A stretch of DNA of 64,000 nt from Chryseobacterium piperi (GTDB lineage Bacteria > Bacteroidota > Bacteroidia > Flavobacteriales > Weeksellaceae). Positions 8,706-16,351 of the stretch are shown here, in pieces. The number at the start of each line of letters is the position of its first letter. Positions within the stretch are counted from its first letter, which is position 1. The stretch is taken from assembly GCF_002285635.2 (NCBI RefSeq), contig NZ_CP023049.2, forward strand, positions 1,178,001 through 1,242,000, read 5' to 3'. The notes under the pieces were generated by a model. The model was not told the DNA's origin. It was given only the letters and a program-made list of their open reading frames with translations, and searched no databases. The translations under genes and the position numbers were made by a program.

Positions 8706-11111
8706 ATGAAAAGAAGAATCAAACACGTAACGGTTCTTGGTTCAGGAATCATGGGAAGCGGTATCGCAGCTCACTTTGCCAATATTGGTGTGGAAGTTTT
8801 GCTGTTGGATATTGTTCCTTTTGAATTGACTGAAGCTGAACAAAAAAAAGGTTTGACCAAAGATGATAAAGCAGTAAGAAACAGAATTGCTGCTGAAAAC
8901 TTTGAAAAACTGAAAAAAGCAAGTCCTGCTCTACTCTATACCCCAAAATTTGCGGATAGAATTAAAGTAGGAAATTTTGATGATGATTTAGAGAAAATAA
9001 AAAATACAGACTGGATTATTGAGGTTGTTGTTGAAAGACTTGACATCAAAAAATCTGTGTATGAAAAAATAGAACAGTTCAGAAAACCAGGTACATTAAT
9101 TTCATCCAATACATCAGGAATTCCTATTCATTTCTTAACGGAAGGACGAAGTGATGATTTCAAAAAATATTTTGCTGGTACCCACTTCTTTAATCCTGTA
9201 CGATACCTTCCTCTTTTAGAGATTATTCCTACCAACGATACTGATCCTGAGATCATAGATTTCTATATGAATTACGGAGCTAAATTCTTAGGCAAAACAA
9301 CTGTTTTGGCAAAAGATACTCCTGCATTTATTGCCAACAGAATCGGGGTTTTCTCTATGATGGATCTTCTTCATAATGTTCAGAAGCTTGGATTGAATGT
9401 TTCTGATGTGGATAAGTTAACAGGTCCTGTAATCGGACGTCCGAAATCTGCAACATTCAGAACAGCTGATGTCGTAGGTCTTGATACATTGGTAATGGTA
9501 GCTAACGGAGTTCGCCAAAGCGGTTCTGAAGCTAATGACTTCAATGATGTCTTTGCGCTTCCTGAGTATATCCAGAAAATGATGGATAACAAGTGGCTAG
9601 GATCTAAAACACAACAAGGGTTCTATAAAAAAGTGAAAGGTGCAGATGGAAAATCTGAAATTCACGGGCTAAACCTTGATACTCTTGAATATGAACTTCA
9701 AGGAAAATCATCTTTCCCTACGCTAGAATTAACTAAAAGCATTGATAAGCCTATCGACCGTTTCAAAGTATTGATCGGAGGAAAGGATAAAGCAGGAGAA
9801 TTGTATAGAAAATCTTTAGGTGCATTATTCGCTTATGTTTCTCATAAAGTTCCTGAAATCTCTGATGACATCTACAAAATTGACGATGCAATGAGAGCCG
9901 GTTTCGGATGGGAAAACGGACCTTTTGAAATCTGGGATGCTGTAGGAATTCAAAAAGGTATTGAATTGGCTAAAGATGCCGGTTACGAAGTTTCTGATTG
10001 GGTAAAAGCTTTAGCAGAAAAAGGAGAAACCTTCTATAAAGTCAATGATGAAGGACAAAGCATTTATTACGATAAAAACTCGGGAGACTATAATAATATC
10101 CCAGGTCAGGATGCTTTCATCATTTTAGATAATATCAGAAAGAATAAAACACTTTGGAGCAATTCCGGAGCTGCTATTGAAGATTTAGGTGACGGAATCA
10201 TCAACTTTGAGATCCGCTCTAAAATGAATTCTCTTGGAGGAGAAGTTCTTGACGGATTAAACAGAGCTATTGATTTAGCCGAAAAAGAATATGACGGATT
10301 AGTAATAGGAAATCAAGGTACCAACTTCTCTGTAGGAGCTAATTTAGCCATGATCTTAATGATGGCAATTGAGCAAGATTGGGATGATTTGAATATGGCT
10401 ATTGCTTACTTCCAGAAATCAATGATGAGAGTTCGTTATTCTGCTATTCCTGTTGTTGTTGCTCCACACGGAATGACTCTTGGAGGTGGTTGCGAAATGA
10501 CTATGCATGCTGACAGAGTTGTTGCTGCAGCTGAAACTTATATTGGACTAGTTGAAACCGGAGTTGGAGTAATTCCTGGTGGTGGTGGTACTAAAGAGCT
10601 TACCCTGAGAACATCCAGAGAGTTCCATGCTGATGATGTTAAAAATAACAGACTTCGTGAGGCTTTCATGAATATTGCCATGGGTAAAGTAGCTACATCT
10701 GCTTATGAAGCTTATGACATGGGTATCCTTGAAAAAGGAAAAGACATTGTTTGTATAAACAAAAACAGACAAATTGCAGAAGCTAAAAAGATTGCCAAAT
10801 TAATGGCAGAGCAAGGCTATACTCAACCTATTGAGCAAAAAGTAAAAGTTCTTGGAAAAGACGCATTAGGAATGTTCTATGTAGGAACCGATCAAATGCT
10901 GACTGGAAACTTTATTTCTGAACACGACAAGAAAATTGCAGATAAATTAGCCAATGTAATGGTTGGAGGAAATCTTTCCGAACCAACTGTAGTTACTGAA
11001 CAGTATCTACTGAACCTTGAAAGAGAAACCTTCCTTCAACTATGTGGAGAAAGAAAAACTCTGGAAAGAATTCAGTACATGTTACAGAAAGGAAAGCCAC
11101 TTAGGAATTAG
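8706..11111 (+). CDS. fadN: FadN-type 3-hydroxyacyl-CoA dehydrogenase / enoyl-CoA hydratase
   Basis: 801 residues, close to the length of Bacillus FadN. The N-terminal half is the NAD-dependent dehydrogenase: GSGIMGSGIAAHFANIG dinucleotide motif at residue 12, then GTHFFNPVRYLPLLEIIP with the catalytic His. The C-terminal half is a crotonase domain (about 500-700) with oxyanion-hole and acid residues in TLGGGCEMTMHADR and GLVETGVGVIPGGGGT, so both Glu residues needed for hydration are present. It carries out the second and third steps of fatty-acid beta-oxidation. The domain order is reversed relative to E. coli FadB. The gene is first of fadN-fadA-fadE; its TAG stop lies inside the first heptamer of the following repeat. 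Confidence 0.92.
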   Translation: MKRRIKHVTVLGSGIMGSGIAAHFANIGVEVLLLDIVPFELTEAEQKKGLTKDDKAVRNRIAAENFEKLKKASPALLYTPKFADRIKVGNFDDDLEKIKNTDWIIEVVVERLDIKKSVYEKIEQFRKPGTLISSNTSGIPIHFLTEGRSDDFKKYFAGTHFFNPVRYLPLLEIIPTNDTDPEIIDFYMNYGAKFLGKTTVLAKDTPAFIANRIGVFSMMDLLHNVQKLGLNVSDVDKLTGPVIGRPKSATFRTADVVGLDTLVMVANGVRQSGSEANDFNDVFALPEYIQKMMDNKWLGSKTQQGFYKKVKGADGKSEIHGLNLDTLEYELQGKSSFPTLELTKSIDKPIDRFKVLIGGKDKAGELYRKSLGALFAYVSHKVPEISDDIYKIDDAMRAGFGWENGPFEIWDAVGIQKGIELAKDAGYEVSDWVKALAEKGETFYKVNDEGQSIYYDKNSGDYNNIPGQDAFIILDNIRKNKTLWSNSGAAIEDLGDGIINFEIRSKMNSLGGEVLDGLNRAIDLAEKEYDGLVIGNQGTNFSVGANLAMILMMAIEQDWDDLNMAIAYFQKSMMRVRYSAIPVVVAPHGMTLGGGCEMTMHADRVVAAAETYIGLVETGVGVIPGGGGTKELTLRTSREFHADDVKNNRLREAFMNIAMGKVATSAYEAYDMGILEKGKDIVCINKNRQIAEAKKIAKLMAEQGYTQPIEQKVKVLGKDALGMFYVGTDQMLTGNFISEHDKKIADKLANVMVGGNLSEPTVVTEQYLLNLERETFLQLCGERKTLERIQYMLQKGKPLRN

Positions 11112-11539
11112 ACTTTAGATTTTAGATGTTAGAAGTTAGAGATGAGAGCACACAAATTACATGATTTGCTTATTTGGAAAAAATCAATGACTTTAGTAAA
11201 GGAAGTATATCTCTTGACAGAAGACTTACCTTCAGACGAAAAGTATGGATTAATCTCTCAAATAAGAAGATGTGCTGTATCGATTCCTTCTAATATCGCT
11301 GAGGGTGCAGGAAGAAATAATGTAAAGGAATTTAATCAGTTTTTAGGTATTGCATCAGGTTCTACATATGAGCTCGAAACTCAATTAATCTTACTAACTG
11401 ATTTAAATTTTAAGAATGAAAATGAAATTGTACCTATACTCAATAATCTAAATGAAATTCAGAAGATGATTTACAAGTTTAAAACCAATTTAACAAACGG
11501 TTAGAGTCTAACTTCTAACCTCTAAATTCTAATTTCTAC
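11108..11539. repeat. Inverted arrays of TTAGANN heptamers enclosing the S23 gene
   Basis: Left array 11108-11142: five uninterrupted heptamers of the form TTAGANN (NN = CT, TT, TG, AG, GA). Right array 11505-11539: five heptamers NNTCTAA in inverse orientation (last one ending TAC). Reverse-complemented, the right array closely matches the left one, giving 35-bp arms around a 363-bp gene. The left array starts at the fadN stop codon and ends at the S23 start codon; the right array begins directly after the S23 stop and ends 5 bp before the fadA start. The element therefore fills the fadN-fadA gap exactly. Confidence 0.85.
11142..11504 (+). CDS. Four-helix bundle protein (S23 / 23S rRNA intervening-sequence family)
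   Basis: 120 residues starting MRAHKLHDLLIWKKSM, with the family block LISQIRRCAVSIPSNIAEGAGR near residues 42-64 and FLGIASGSTYELETQL further on. Members of this family form small pentameric four-helix bundles and were first seen in intervening sequences of 23S rRNA genes; no biochemical role is established. Here the gene lies in the middle of a fatty-acid operon in the same direction, between inverted heptamer arrays, which looks like a mobile cassette rather than part of beta-oxidation. It is intact and could be translated from the fad transcript. Confidence 0.9.
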   Translation: MRAHKLHDLLIWKKSMTLVKEVYLLTEDLPSDEKYGLISQIRRCAVSIPSNIAEGAGRNNVKEFNQFLGIASGSTYELETQLILLTDLNFKNENEIVPILNNLNEIQKMIYKFKTNLTNG

Positions 11540-11544
11540 AAAAA

Positions 11545-12723
11545 ATGAAACAAGCATATATAGTAAAGGGTTTCAGAACGGCCGTTGGAAAAGCTCCAAA
11601 AGGAAGTTTAAGATTTACAAGACCCGATGTGATGGCGGCTACAGTTATTGAAAAATTAATGGCTGCAGTTCCACAATTAGATAAAGACAGAATTGATGAC
11701 CTGATTGTAGGTAATGCTATGCCGGAAGCTGAACAAGGCTTAAACGTAGCGCGTTTAATCTCTTTAATGGGATTGAATACAGATAAGGTTCCTGGAGTTA
11801 CCGTTAACAGATATTGTGCGTCAGGAAGTGAGGCTATTGCCATCGCATCAGCAAAAATTCAGGCTGGAATGGCAGACTGTATCATCGCAGGGGGAACAGA
11901 ATCTATGTCTTATATTCCTATGGGAGGTTATAAGCCGGTTCCTGAAACAGATATCGCTAAAACAAACCCTGACTATTATTGGGGAATGGGTTATACTGCA
12001 GAGGAAGTTGCCAAACAATATAATATCACCAGAGAAGAGCAGGATCAATTTGCTTTTGAATCTCACCAGAAAGCTTTAAAAGCTAATGCTGAAGGAAAAT
12101 TCGCGAATCAAATCGTATCTCTTCCTGTAGAATACAATTTCCTGGACGAAAATCAAAAAATGCAGACTAAGAAATTTGATTTTTCTGTAGATGAAGGCCC
12201 AAGAAAAGATACTTCTTTAGAAGGTTTAGCTAAGCTAAGACCTGTATTCGCTAACGGAGGAAGTGTAACAGCTGGAAATTCATCTCAAATGAGTGACGGA
12301 GCTGCTTTCGTAATCGTTATGAGCGAAGATATGGTTAAAGAATTAGGATTGGAACCTGAAGCAAGACTGGTAGCTTATGCAGCTGCAGGTTTAGAGCCAA
12401 GAATTATGGGAATGGGGCCTATTTATGCTATTCCAAAGGCTTTAAAGCAAGCTGGCCTAGAATTAAAAGATATCGACTTAATTGAATTAAATGAAGCATT
12501 TGCTTCTCAATCTGTTGCTATCAAAAAAGAATTAGGATTAAATCCTGATATTTTGAATGTTAATGGAGGTGCAATTGCATTAGGTCACCCTCTTGGATGT
12601 ACTGGAACAAAATTAACGGTTCAGCTACTCGATGAAATGAGAAAACGCGGAAGCAAATATGGTATGGTTTCCATGTGCGTAGGAACAGGACAAGGAGCGG
12701 CGAGTATCTTTGAACTACTTTAA
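11545..12723 (+). CDS. fadA: Acetyl-CoA C-acyltransferase (3-ketoacyl-CoA thiolase)
   Basis: 392 residues, the normal thiolase length. All three active-site blocks are present: the nucleophilic Cys in NRYCASGSEAIAIA (about residue 90), NGGAIALGHPLGCTG with the catalytic His, and CVGTGQGAA with the acid/base Cys near the C-terminus. It cleaves 3-ketoacyl-CoA with CoA to release acetyl-CoA, the last step of beta-oxidation, acting on the product of FadN. Second gene of the fad operon. Only 5 bp separate its start from the S23-element repeat. Confidence 0.93.
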   Translation: MKQAYIVKGFRTAVGKAPKGSLRFTRPDVMAATVIEKLMAAVPQLDKDRIDDLIVGNAMPEAEQGLNVARLISLMGLNTDKVPGVTVNRYCASGSEAIAIASAKIQAGMADCIIAGGTESMSYIPMGGYKPVPETDIAKTNPDYYWGMGYTAEEVAKQYNITREEQDQFAFESHQKALKANAEGKFANQIVSLPVEYNFLDENQKMQTKKFDFSVDEGPRKDTSLEGLAKLRPVFANGGSVTAGNSSQMSDGAAFVIVMSEDMVKELGLEPEARLVAYAAAGLEPRIMGMGPIYAIPKALKQAGLELKDIDLIELNEAFASQSVAIKKELGLNPDILNVNGGAIALGHPLGCTGTKLTVQLLDEMRKRGSKYGMVSMCVGTGQGAASIFELL

Positions 12724-12735
12724 AAATGTATTCAT

Positions 12736-12800
12736 GTATTTATGTAAAATGTATTCATGATCCAAAGTTTAAGAATCATCAATACATTTTACGTGAATAC
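12736..12800. repeat. Imperfect 26-bp inverted repeat between fadA and fadE
   Basis: Arms 12736-12761 and 12775-12800 around a 13-bp loop; the inner 20 positions match at 18. The left side is made of repeated words of the type ATGTATTC / ATGTATTT with 8-bp spacing and starts right after the fadA stop. The hairpin lacks a U-tract, so it is not an ordinary terminator; it may stabilise or process the mRNA, or be an empty relative of the S23 element. Confidence 0.6.
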
Positions 12801-12842
12801 TTCAGTACAAAAAATCAATCTTTAAAATAAAACAAAAATATA

Positions 12843-14618
12843 ATGGCTACATTAAAAGGCGGAGAATTCCTGATCAAGGAAATTCCGGCAAATGAAATTT
12901 TCAGTATTGAAGAACTGAATGAGGAACAAAAAATGCTTCGTGATTCTGCTAAAGAATTTATTGATAGAGAAGTAGTTCCGCAAAAAGAACGTTTCGAAAA
13001 GAAAGACTATGCACTTACCGAGGAAACCATGCGTAAACTTGGAGACATGGGTATGTTGGGAATTGCTGTTCCTGAAGAATACGGAGGTCTTGGAATGGGA
13101 TTCGTAACAACGATGTTGGCTTGCGATTATATTTCAGGAGTTACAGGTTCATTGGCAACAGCTTATGGAGCACATACAGGAATTGGAACATTACCAATCG
13201 TTCTTTATGGTACTGAAGAACAAAAGAAAAAATATCTTCCGGATTTAGCTACCGGAACAAAGTTCGGAGCTTATTGTTTAACAGAACCTGATGCAGGATC
13301 TGATGCCAACTCAGGAAAAACAAGAGCTAAGCTTTCGGAAGATGGAAAACATTATATCATCAACGGACAAAAAATGTGGATTTCTAATGCAGGATTTGCT
13401 GATACTTTTACATTATTTGCCAAAATTGATGATGATAAAAATATTACCGGTTTTGTGATCAACCGTTCTGAGCTTGAAAACCCTGAAAGTCTTACTTTCG
13501 GTGAAGAGGAACATAAATTGGGAATCCGTGCATCTTCTACTCGTCAGGTATTCTTCAACGATATGAAAATCCCTGTTGAGAACCTTTTAGGAGAAAGAAA
13601 CAATGGTTTTAAAATCGCATTAAATGCATTAAATGTTGGTCGTATTAAATTGGCTGCTGCTTGTTTAGATGCCCAAAGAAGAATTTTAAACCACTCTATC
13701 CAGTATTCTAACGAAAGAAAACAGTTCGGTGTTTCTATCTCTACTTTTGGAGCGATCAGAAAGAAAATTGCTGAAATGGCAACCGGAGTTTTTGTAAGTG
13801 AAGCTGGTTCTTACAGAGCTGCAAAAGATGTTCAGGACAAAATTGATGAATTGGTTGCAGGAGGAATGGATCACCAGGCTGCTGAATTAAAAGGTGTTGA
13901 AGAGTTCGCTGTTGAATGTTCAATTCTTAAAGTTTTCGTTTCTGACCTTGCTCAGCACACTGCTGATGAAGGAATTCAGGTATACGGAGGTATGGGATTC
14001 TCTGAAGAAACTCCAATGGAAGCTGCATGGAGAGATTCAAGGATTTCAAGAATCTATGAAGGAACTAATGAAATCAACAGATTATTGGCAGTAGGAATGC
14101 TAATCAAGAGAGCTATGAAAGGAGAATTAGATTTATTATCTCCTGCTATGGCTATCAGCAAAGAATTGATGGGTATCCCTTCATTCGATGTGCCTGACTA
14201 TTCTGCATTCATGAGTGAAGAGAAAGCAATCATTGCTAACCTTAAAAAAGTATTTTTAATGGTTTCAGGAGCTGCTCTTCAAAAATATATGATGGATATC
14301 GAAAAGCAACAACACCTGTTGTTAAATGCTTCTGAAATCCTTAACCAGATCTATATGGCAGAATCTGCCATTTTAAGAGCAGAAAAACATTTCTCTCCTG
14401 ATTCTGTAGAAGCAGCTATGGCTCAATTAAATCTTTACAAAGCCGTTGAAAAAATCATCGTAGCAGCTAAAGAAGGAATTATTTCTTTCGCTGAAGGAGA
14501 TGAACAAAGAATGATGCTTTCCGGATTAAGAAGGTTTACAAAATATACCAACCATCCGAATGTAGTAGCCTTAACTGAAAAAGTGGCGGCACACTATATT
14601 GAAAAAGGAGCTTATTAG
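12843..14618 (+). CDS. fadE: Acyl-CoA dehydrogenase with C-terminal extension (FadE-type)
   Basis: 591 residues. The first ~400 form a standard acyl-CoA dehydrogenase: YCLTEPDAGSDANSGKTRA for substrate and FAD, RKQFGVSISTFGAIRKKI, and the signature GIQVYGGMGFSEETP followed by YEGTNEINRLLAVGML with the catalytic Glu. The final ~190 residues are the extra helical domain seen in Bacillus FadE and mitochondrial VLCAD-like enzymes, suggesting long-chain substrates. It performs the first, FAD-linked oxidation of beta-oxidation. Third gene of the operon; a terminator follows 30 bp after the stop. Electron-transfer flavoprotein genes are not in the window. Confidence 0.92.
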   Translation: MATLKGGEFLIKEIPANEIFSIEELNEEQKMLRDSAKEFIDREVVPQKERFEKKDYALTEETMRKLGDMGMLGIAVPEEYGGLGMGFVTTMLACDYISGVTGSLATAYGAHTGIGTLPIVLYGTEEQKKKYLPDLATGTKFGAYCLTEPDAGSDANSGKTRAKLSEDGKHYIINGQKMWISNAGFADTFTLFAKIDDDKNITGFVINRSELENPESLTFGEEEHKLGIRASSTRQVFFNDMKIPVENLLGERNNGFKIALNALNVGRIKLAAACLDAQRRILNHSIQYSNERKQFGVSISTFGAIRKKIAEMATGVFVSEAGSYRAAKDVQDKIDELVAGGMDHQAAELKGVEEFAVECSILKVFVSDLAQHTADEGIQVYGGMGFSEETPMEAAWRDSRISRIYEGTNEINRLLAVGMLIKRAMKGELDLLSPAMAISKELMGIPSFDVPDYSAFMSEEKAIIANLKKVFLMVSGAALQKYMMDIEKQQHLLLNASEILNQIYMAESAILRAEKHFSPDSVEAAMAQLNLYKAVEKIIVAAKEGIISFAEGDEQRMMLSGLRRFTKYTNHPNVVALTEKVAAHYIEKGAY

Positions 14619-14648
14619 TCTTTTATATATAAATTTGATTTTCAAAAG

Positions 14649-14675
14649 ACGTCTCACTCTGTGAGGCGTTTTTTA
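14649..14675 (+). terminator. Intrinsic terminator of the fad operon
   Basis: Nine-pair stem ACGTCTCAC / GTGAGGCGT (one G-T pair) with loop TCT and a run of six T, starting 30 bp after fadE. Confidence 0.85.
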
Positions 14676-14723
14676 TTTATAATTTTTTTTATAATTTTAA
14701 AGAAATCAAAAAACATTACAACT

Positions 14724-15059
14724 ATGGGAAAATTTATTATCTCAAAAAGAACAAACGGAGATTATCAGTTTAACCTGAAAGCAGGAAACGGCCAGGTAAT
14801 TTTAACAAGCCAGGGTTACAGTTCTAAATCCGGATGTGAAAATGGCATCGATTCTGTTAAAACCAACGCTAAAGATGATTCTAAATTCGAAAGAAAAACC
14901 GCTGCCGATGGAAGGGCTTACTTTAACCTTAAGGCAGCAAACGGGCAGATTATCGGTACCAGCCAGATGTATGAATCTGAAAATGGTATGGAAAACGGAA
15001 TAGAATCTGTAAAAAACAATGCTCCAGGAGCCTCTGTGGAAGACGAAACAGCAGCATAA
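14724..15059 (+). CDS. YegP family protein, two DUF1508 repeats
   Basis: 111 residues made of two similar ~48-residue repeats, each with the pattern F-I-S-K-R..G-Y-F-N-L-K-A-x-N-G-Q-I-I-x-T-S-Q-x-Y and a following ENGxESVK. This beta-rich YegP/DUF1508 fold is widespread and has no settled function. The ATG at 14724 gives the family-typical MGKFIISKR start; a longer reading from 14661 would run through the fad terminator and is not credible. Followed at once by its own terminator, so it is probably a single-gene unit. Confidence 0.88.
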   Translation: MGKFIISKRTNGDYQFNLKAGNGQVILTSQGYSSKSGCENGIDSVKTNAKDDSKFERKTAADGRAYFNLKAANGQIIGTSQMYESENGMENGIESVKNNAPGASVEDETAA

Positions 15060-15080
15060 AATTATATAAAATAATCTATA

Positions 15081-15117
15081 GAAAATGTCTTATTTATTTA
15101 AGGCATTTTCTATTTTT
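15081..15117 (+). terminator. Intrinsic terminator after the YegP-like gene
   Basis: Twelve-pair stem GAAAATGTCTTA / TAAGGCATTTTC, loop TTTATT, followed by TATTTTTG. Its presence rules out a start of the next gene at 15085. Confidence 0.8.
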
Positions 15118-15141
15118 GTACTCTATCTTTCGAAGAAAAAA

Positions 15142-15588
15142 ATGACTAAAGAAGAACTTTTGCATAGAGCCATAAAAATTGCCGATAAGGCACATAAAGG
15201 CCAAACAGATAAATACCATGCTCCTTATATTGCACATGTCATGCGTGTCATGGAATATGGTAAGACTATGGACGAAAAAATTGTTGGAGTATTGCATGAT
15301 GTTGTGGAAGATCATCCTTCTGAATTTAGTCTGGACTATCTACGAAATGAAGGATTCCCTGAATATATCCTTTTTGCGATAAGCTGTCTCACAAAATTCG
15401 ATCCAGAAGAAGAGTATGATGACTTCGTCAAAAGAACAGAAAGATCTCCTCTAGCTGTAGCCGTAAAGCTTAACGATCTCCGCGATAATATGGATTTAAG
15501 AAGAGTAAACAGAGAGCTTACTCCTAAAGACATTAAAAGGTTTAATAAATACCTTAAAGCATACCGATACCTGATTGATAAATATTAA
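15142..15588 (+). CDS. Small HD-domain phosphohydrolase, RelA/SpoT hydrolase-like
   Basis: 148 residues from ATG 15142. Motifs of the SpoT/MESH1-like HD domain are visible: HKGQ near residue 19, APYIAHVMRV (first His), LHDVVEDHPS (HDxxED) and VKLNDLRDNMDLRR (KxxD). Stand-alone HD proteins of this kind can hydrolyse (p)ppGpp or NADPH or related phosphates; no synthetase domain is present. Substrate is inferred from motif only. It converges with the DUF2490 gene, 3' ends overlapping by 4 bp. Confidence 0.83.
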   Translation: MTKEELLHRAIKIADKAHKGQTDKYHAPYIAHVMRVMEYGKTMDEKIVGVLHDVVEDHPSEFSLDYLRNEGFPEYILFAISCLTKFDPEEEYDDFVKRTERSPLAVAVKLNDLRDNMDLRRVNRELTPKDIKRFNKYLKAYRYLIDKY

Positions 15589-16301
15589 TCAGCTCCCGGG
15601 AAATGATAGGTTTTCGTATGATGATCAGTACCGTCGATATTGATGTTTAGCGCTAAATAAACAAAATGAACATTTTTGTTTCCTGAAGCATCAAACTCTC
15701 TTTGCCAAAGATAACCTCCGGCAATCCCGAAAAATTCATCAACTTGATATCCTAATCCCCCATAAACCCTGTTTCTGGCAAAAGTAGGCTTCATAGGACT
15801 TACCAGGAATATTTCATCGTATACGTTCGCAAAAACGGTTCCTGGTTTCAAGGATTTGTCATTCAAAGGAACTGTAATGTTCAGACGATAACGATAACGC
15901 ATCCTTTCGGAGCTTTTTCCTGTATTGGGCTCGTAAAACCAACTCTTTTCTGCGCGGAGACGATTTTCAAATTTTACAATTCCTTTTTTTAAATCAATAA
16001 TATCTTGTAACCAAACCCTGAATTCTTCTTTGTTCATATCACGGTTTTTATAGGTAACATATCTTCCGAGACCAATAAAGGGTTTGTGATTTTTTGTAAG
16101 ATAGTAGCCAAGTCCTCCTTTTATTTCATAATAATCAGGATAAGTATAATCTTCAATACCCCTCGACTGGCCTTCTCCGTAAAGGAAAAATTTTGGATGA
16201 AATTTATAGGTGATAGTCAAAGCATTGAAGCTGGAGATATTCTCTTGCGCTTTAAAAAAAGTGATGCTAAAAAGTAGACTCAAACCTAAAAAAAGTTTCA
16301 T
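15585..16301 (-). CDS. DUF2490 family secreted/outer-membrane protein
   Basis: 238 residues from ATG 16301, with a cleavable signal (LFLGLSLLFSITFFKAQ). The rest is a beta-strand rich DUF2490 protein with alternating aromatic strands (KFFLYGEGQSRGI, FENRLRAEKSWFY) that suggest a small outer-membrane barrel. A TTG 15 bp further upstream lies inside an exact -7 box (TATTTTTG, complement of 16314-16321) and is rejected as start. Function unknown; it lies 50 bp downstream of a TonB-dependent receptor in the same direction but seems to have its own promoter. Confidence 0.82.
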   Translation of the reverse strand: MKLFLGLSLLFSITFFKAQENISSFNALTITYKFHPKFFLYGEGQSRGIEDYTYPDYYEIKGGLGYYLTKNHKPFIGLGRYVTYKNRDMNKEEFRVWLQDIIDLKKGIVKFENRLRAEKSWFYEPNTGKSSERMRYRYRLNITVPLNDKSLKPGTVFANVYDEIFLVSPMKPTFARNRVYGGLGYQVDEFFGIAGGYLWQREFDASGNKNVHFVYLALNINIDGTDHHTKTYHFPGAD

Positions 16302-16313
16302 AAAAAATTTTTG

Positions 16314-16321
16314 CAAAAATA
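16314..16321 (-). promoter_or_regulatory. -7 promoter box of the DUF2490 gene
   Basis: Minus-strand TATTTTTG, exact TAnnTTTG match, 12 bp upstream of the ATG at 16301, so the mRNA leader would be very short. Confidence 0.5.
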
Positions 16322-16351
16322 AAATTTATTAACTATCCCGTTATATTAAGT

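Noticed and set aside
14661..14723. Upstream extension of the YegP-like gene
   Set aside because: It would be translated through the fad terminator stem and T-run; the ATG at 14724 matches the family start.
15085..15141. Upstream extension of the HD-domain gene
   Set aside because: It coincides with the terminator stem of the preceding gene.
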